NCBI GenBank assembly: GCA_016212165.1
Contig: JACRGY010000104.1
Span: 58,574 to 122,573 of the forward strand
Direction of reading: 5' to 3'
Source of the DNA: Nitrospirota bacterium
Lineage (GTDB): Bacteria; Nitrospirota; Thermodesulfovibrionia; Thermodesulfovibrionales; UBA1546
DNA length: 64,000 bases
Shown here: positions 61,446 to 64,000 of the stretch, piece by piece
Position numbering within the stretch: the stretch's first letter is position 1
Layout of the letters: the number at the start of each line of letters is the position of its first letter
Translations under genes and position numbers: made by a program
The notes under the pieces: model-generated
Seen by the model: only the letters and a program-made list of their open reading frames with translations
Told to the model about the DNA's origin: nothing
The model's database searches: none

Positions 61446-61914
61446 AGTTTATCTCTAATATCTCGTATTCCATTGTTCTTGCAGGCGCTTTGATTACTGT
61501 TGTATCGCCTACCTCTTTGCCAAGCAAAGCCCTGCCAACAGGCGAACTTATGGATATCTTTCCTTTTTTGACGTCTGCCTCATCAGCGCCTACAAGCGTA
61601 AAAAAATATTCCTCGTCTGCGGCTGTGTCCAGCACCTTTACCTTTGCGCCGAAGGCAACCCTTGATTGATTTATCTTTGATGTATCTATTATTTCAGCCA
61701 ATGACAATTTTGACTGGAGTTCCTGGATCCTTCCCTCCATGAATGACTGTTTCTCCCTTGCAGCATGATATTCTGCATTTTCTGAAAGGTCGCCATGCGC
61801 GCGCGCCTCTGCTATTGCCTTTATGTTCCTGGGCCTCTCCACTTTCAGAAGCTTCTCAAGCTCTTCCTTAAGTTTCTGATGGCCCTCTTTTGTCATCGGG
61901 ACTCTCTGCACCAT
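61438..61914 (-). CDS. greA: Transcription elongation factor GreA
   Basis: A 158-residue GreA: coiled-coil N-terminus with [18 protein letters not shown] (the acidic tip D/E that reaches the polymerase active site) and a C-terminal FKBP-like domain with [14 protein letters not shown]. It rescues backtracked RNA polymerase. It heads greA-pyrK-pyrD-SAM hydrolase on the minus strand; AAGGAGG precedes the ATG. Confidence 0.96.
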   Translation of the reverse strand: MVQRVPMTKEGHQKLKEELEKLLKVERPRNIKAIAEARAHGDLSENAEYHAAREKQSFMEGRIQELQSKLSLAEIIDTSKINQSRVAFGAKVKVLDTAADEEYFFTLVGADEADVKKGKISISSPVGRALLGKEVGDTTVIKAPARTMEYEILEINFE

Positions 61915-62017
61915 TTATATCCTCCTTAGACCTTATTAATTTAACACTTTTTGCTTTGTTTTTTCAAAATATTATGGAAGAAGTACCCGGGATAGATGTT
62001 GTTACAGCAGGCCTTGT

Positions 62018-62311
62018 CTAACAGCAGCCGTCGCTTTTATCACCGCTGCAATCGCAGGAAGGTTCGCCGCCATAGATTATGCTGTTGATGATTGCGGCTG
62101 CGCATCCGACTCCTGAATTCACGCTGATTGCTCCGAATTCACAGTTGACGGCGCATGCCCCGCATTCCATGCAGAGGTCTCTGTCTGTAATAGAGGCTTT
62201 TTTATCTGAAAGTTTAAAGACACCGTGAGGGCAGACTTCAACGCACCTGCCGCAGCCCGTACATTTCTCCGGCAATAATTTCAGGGTTGTTACATCTGAC
62301 AGATATTTCAT
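62018..62311 (-). CDS. hgcB: Mercury methylation ferredoxin HgcB
   Basis: A 97-residue ferredoxin: two [4Fe-4S] motifs (C17-x2-C-x2-C-x3-C27 and C47-x2-C-x2-C-x3-C57), the family-specific single C70 in GVGCAAA, and a C-terminal Cys cluster ending in CC. HgcB is thought to reduce the cobalt of HgcA and pass Hg(II). The ATG at 62311 overlaps the hgcA TGA (ATGA) and has GGGGG upstream; an ATG at 62323 is less likely. Confidence 0.93.
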   Translation of the reverse strand: MKYLSDVTTLKLLPEKCTGCGRCVEVCPHGVFKLSDKKASITDRDLCMECGACAVNCEFGAISVNSGVGCAAAIINSIIYGGEPSCDCSGDKSDGCC

Positions 62312-63495
62312 AAAATCCCCCATTCTCCAAGTTTAAAAACGATAAGCAATATCAGTGATATGGCAACCCCTGTTATATATACAGGGATGCCGAATCTAAG
62401 CTCTTTATTGACACCGGACATCCCGGTGAAAGTTGTCGAACCCGTGAACTGAAGGGCGATGTATGAGCTTGCAAGGGGGAAGAACAGGCAGGCAACGATG
62501 AGCAGGATGATGTTTCCCTGATGGATAATACCAAAAGATTGTATAGTGAAAAAGGTCGCGAGCATGCCTGCTATCCAGCCCTTTAATGCAAATGAGCGGA
62601 AGGGCATAAAAGGGAGCAGCACAGGAGTTACCAAAGCCCCGGCAAAAACAGATATTAAGCCTAAAAGCAGAAACGGCGTCCCGCCTGTTAACGCATCCCT
62701 GAAAAATATTCCCGACGGTTTAAGCCCAAAGATTAATAATACGATAAGGCCGTAGAGCGGGTATTTCTTCATTGCAGGATTTATCTCCATTGGAGTCAGC
62801 GCCAGTCTGTCAGCCATTGTAAATCTTATGGTCCTCATATCCTCTGTCTTTTTATATCCGGAAGATATATAGGCCGGAATATCTTTGGCGTAAACAGGGC
62901 CGAAATAGACTCTGAATCCGGTAATTTTTTGAACAGAACGCGCATTTACACCAACAGCGCCAAGCTGGGGAACGATAAGCCGGTTATGATTCACTATCTT
63001 ATTTAATTGCACTTCCTGAATACGTTTAACAAGTTCGTTTGCGCTGAAAGTGCCTTTGCCTGCTGCGCACCAGACATTAATGCCTTTTGTATTAAGTACA
63101 AGTATCCATACGTTCAGGCCCAGCAGCGACTGCCTCAGGATATCAAAACTCAGCTTATAATTTGCGCTCACAAGAACCTCGGAGTCTTTATCAGGATTTC
63201 CAACAGCATAAAGCCCGGGCTCGACAACATATTTCATGCGGAATCCGCTTGTCCTGCTTTTAATCTGTCCCCAGTGGTCGGCTAAAGACCATCCGGTCGA
63301 AACCTTGCAGGCTTTTCCCCCAGGTGTTTCAATAGAGCCGGTTATCCATTCGGGTAATTTGCTGTTTTCTGTGCAGCAGCATGTGTTTTTTATGGCAGGG
63401 GCCTCTGATATTAAATTCTTTTTTTCAGCGCTGCAGCAGGAAGCTGTATTTTTATCGCTTTGTTTTGCAATGCTTATAAACTTCAGTTCCTTCAT
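62308..63495 (-). CDS. hgcA: Mercury methylation corrinoid protein HgcA
   Basis: A 395-residue protein. The diagnostic cap-helix motif N140-V-W-C143-A-A-G-K147 places the cobalt-ligand cysteine of HgcA. A corrinoid-binding domain spans about 50-215 and five transmembrane helices follow (about 224-390). It transfers a methyl carbanion to Hg(II), yielding methylmercury. The N-terminus has an extra cysteine-rich leader of about 45 residues with CC and CCC clusters. It lies 16 nt after hgcC and is coupled to hgcB. Confidence 0.95.
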   Translation of the reverse strand: MKELKFISIAKQSDKNTASCCSAEKKNLISEAPAIKNTCCCTENSKLPEWITGSIETPGGKACKVSTGWSLADHWGQIKSRTSGFRMKYVVEPGLYAVGNPDKDSEVLVSANYKLSFDILRQSLLGLNVWILVLNTKGINVWCAAGKGTFSANELVKRIQEVQLNKIVNHNRLIVPQLGAVGVNARSVQKITGFRVYFGPVYAKDIPAYISSGYKKTEDMRTIRFTMADRLALTPMEINPAMKKYPLYGLIVLLIFGLKPSGIFFRDALTGGTPFLLLGLISVFAGALVTPVLLPFMPFRSFALKGWIAGMLATFFTIQSFGIIHQGNIILLIVACLFFPLASSYIALQFTGSTTFTGMSGVNKELRFGIPVYITGVAISLILLIVFKLGEWGIL

Positions 63496-63511
63496 ATTAA
63501 TACCATTGCCT

Positions 63512-63784
63512 TTAAAATATCTCTTTCATAACCGGCCCGATGACATTTTTTACCATATCTGCAAGTTCTTCAACTTTCATCAAAGTGATACAGCATATCT
63601 TTCCATTCTTTTCCCACGTAGTAACGGCCAGCTTGTCGCCTGCCCTGATATTTATCTTGTCCCGCAGCTCTTTAGGCAGGACCATCTGCCCGCGTTCATC
63701 CACGCTTATCAATGATTCAACTTTGCAGCAGTTTATCTTGTCCGCAGGGGGGCAGCAATATTTGTTCTTATCTTTTTTTGTCAT
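63512..63784 (-). CDS. hgcC: AbrB/MazE-type DNA-binding protein of the hgc operon
   Basis: A 90-residue protein: cysteine pairs C10-C11 and C19-C20, then a swapped-hairpin AbrB/SpoVT DNA-binding domain (SVDERGQMVLPKELRDKINIRAGDKLAVTTW, read as short motifs) and a C-terminal helix. Genes like this often sit directly upstream of hgcA and are called HgcAB-associated proteins. It may sense Hg or another thiophilic metal through the CC pairs and bind the palindrome 10 nt upstream of its start. The regulatory role is inference. Confidence 0.85.
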   Translation of the reverse strand: MTKKDKNKYCCPPADKINCCKVESLISVDERGQMVLPKELRDKINIRAGDKLAVTTWEKNGKICCITLMKVEELADMVKNVIGPVMKEIF

Positions 63785-63794
63785 CCTGGCACCT

Positions 63795-63819
63795 CACTGA
63801 TTAATCTGATTAATCAGTG
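63795..63819. promoter_or_regulatory. Perfect 25-bp palindrome, candidate hgc operator
   Basis: CACTGATTAATC (63795-63806), T, GATTAATCAGTG (63808-63819): twelve base pairs on each side of one centre base, no mismatches. It overlaps the -10 box of the hgc promoter and the expected transcription start. Confidence 0.8.
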
Positions 63820-63845
63820 TAATCTGAAAATGCTCCGGATGTCAA
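63816..63845 (-). promoter_or_regulatory. hgcCAB promoter
   Basis: Minus strand: TTGACA (63845-63840), 18-nt spacer, TACACT (63821-63816). A perfect -35 and a fair -10. The leader to the hgcC ATG is about 25 nt. Confidence 0.7.
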
Positions 63846-63849
63846 GGGG

Positions 63850-64000
63850 TAAATAGACATGTGTCAAGCCAAAATAGAAATGTCCTGTTTCTACCAAAAT
63901 AGAAATGTCCGGTTTTTATGCCGCCGCCTCGATTGGGTTTTCTCGGTGGTTATTGTGCCCCATAAACCCTCTTATATTGAACTTCTTCCATGGATGCTCT
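63850..64000 (-). mobile_element. Right end of a probable insertion sequence
   Basis: CCAAAATAGAAATGTCC occurs at 63869-63885 and 63894-63910, with a shorter relative (AAATAGACATGTG) at 63851-63863. Multiple short direct repeats at a terminus are typical of IS21-like elements. A C-terminal coding fragment follows. The element continues beyond the window. Confidence 0.5.
63916..64000 (-). CDS. C-terminal fragment of a probable transposase (truncated by window end)
   Basis: The last 27 codons read ...EHPWKKFNIRGFMGHNNHRE then NPIEAAA and a TAA at 63916-63918. No motif can be identified from so short a piece. It is called a transposase only because it ends inside the terminal-repeat region. Confidence 0.4.
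   Translation of the reverse strand, partial: EHPWKKFNIRGFMGHNNHRENPIEAAA

Overview
The window reads as a chromosome segment of an anaerobic, Gram-negative bacterium, most likely an uncultivated Nitrospirota (Thermodesulfovibrionia-like) or a close neighbour of Desulfobacterota. The reasons are an Aquifex-type aconitase, 2-oxoacid:ferredoxin oxidoreductase subunits, FmdE, hgcA/hgcB mercury-methylation genes, a cysteine-desulfurase-like protein of a kind known from strict anaerobes, HslUV, many outer-membrane lipoproteins, and a dense PilZ/GGDEF/EAL and TPR complement. The phylum call is inference from gene content; no rRNA is present. Base composition is moderate, with AT-rich islands at about 13.0-14.5 kb and 36.3-39.4 kb and a GC-rich rng gene at 31-33 kb.

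Layout. 1-2.6 kb: iscR(partial)-tusA-like-iscS-like-iscU and a pseudopilin. 2.7-5.0 kb: tRNA-Ser(GCT), a lipoprotein, tRNA-Arg(ACG), a two-CW protein between twin terminators, a glutaredoxin-like gene, tadA and tRNA-Ser(CGA). 5.1-12.1 kb: MscS channel, then a yybP-ykoY manganese riboswitch ahead of a UPF0114 gene and a P-type cation ATPase, then a seven-bladed WD40/caspase lipoprotein. 12.1-24.1 kb: purC, small AT-rich hypotheticals, a TPR protein, a pyruvate-kinase-C-domain protein, HAD phosphatase, pepA, ribD, aconitase, lysA, an exported MBL hydrolase and VanZ. 24.4-35.7 kb: response regulator, valS, nadC, a PilZ-PATAN-J-TPR fusion, rng, PilZ, GGDEF-EAL and a mini-rubrerythrin. 36.0-40.8 kb: accessory island with KTSC protein, a GIY-YIG nuclease/small protein/zinc-hook ATPase cassette, and an AAA/DUF4143 protein. 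40.8-54.4 kb: rplM-rpsI-argC, TPR and ExeA-like ATPase, a lipoprotein, radA, argB, fmdE-like, rlpA, hslVU, xerC and ppx. 54.4-64 kb: diguanylate cyclase, korB, korC, GNAT, two small envelope proteins, the greA-pyrK-pyrD-SAM hydrolase run, the hgcC-hgcA-hgcB operon with its own promoter and operator-like palindrome, and the edge of a probable insertion sequence.

Two repeat systems run through the window. (1) Short degenerate tandem repeats, mostly of 7-nt units, occur between genes and also in frame inside conserved genes (four in valS, one each in the P-type ATPase and pyrK, and at the N-termini of two lipoproteins). (2) A 109-140 bp branched palindromic element occurs three times between co-oriented genes. 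Its stem sequences differ between copies but stay self-complementary.

Strongest leads: the hgcCAB operon with a perfect 25-bp palindrome over its promoter; an IscS homologue in which Gln replaces the PLP lysine and four other cofactor-site positions also differ; the covarying palindromic element; a possible defence cassette (GIY-YIG + small protein + zinc-hook ATPase); and the riboswitch with its overlapping terminator.
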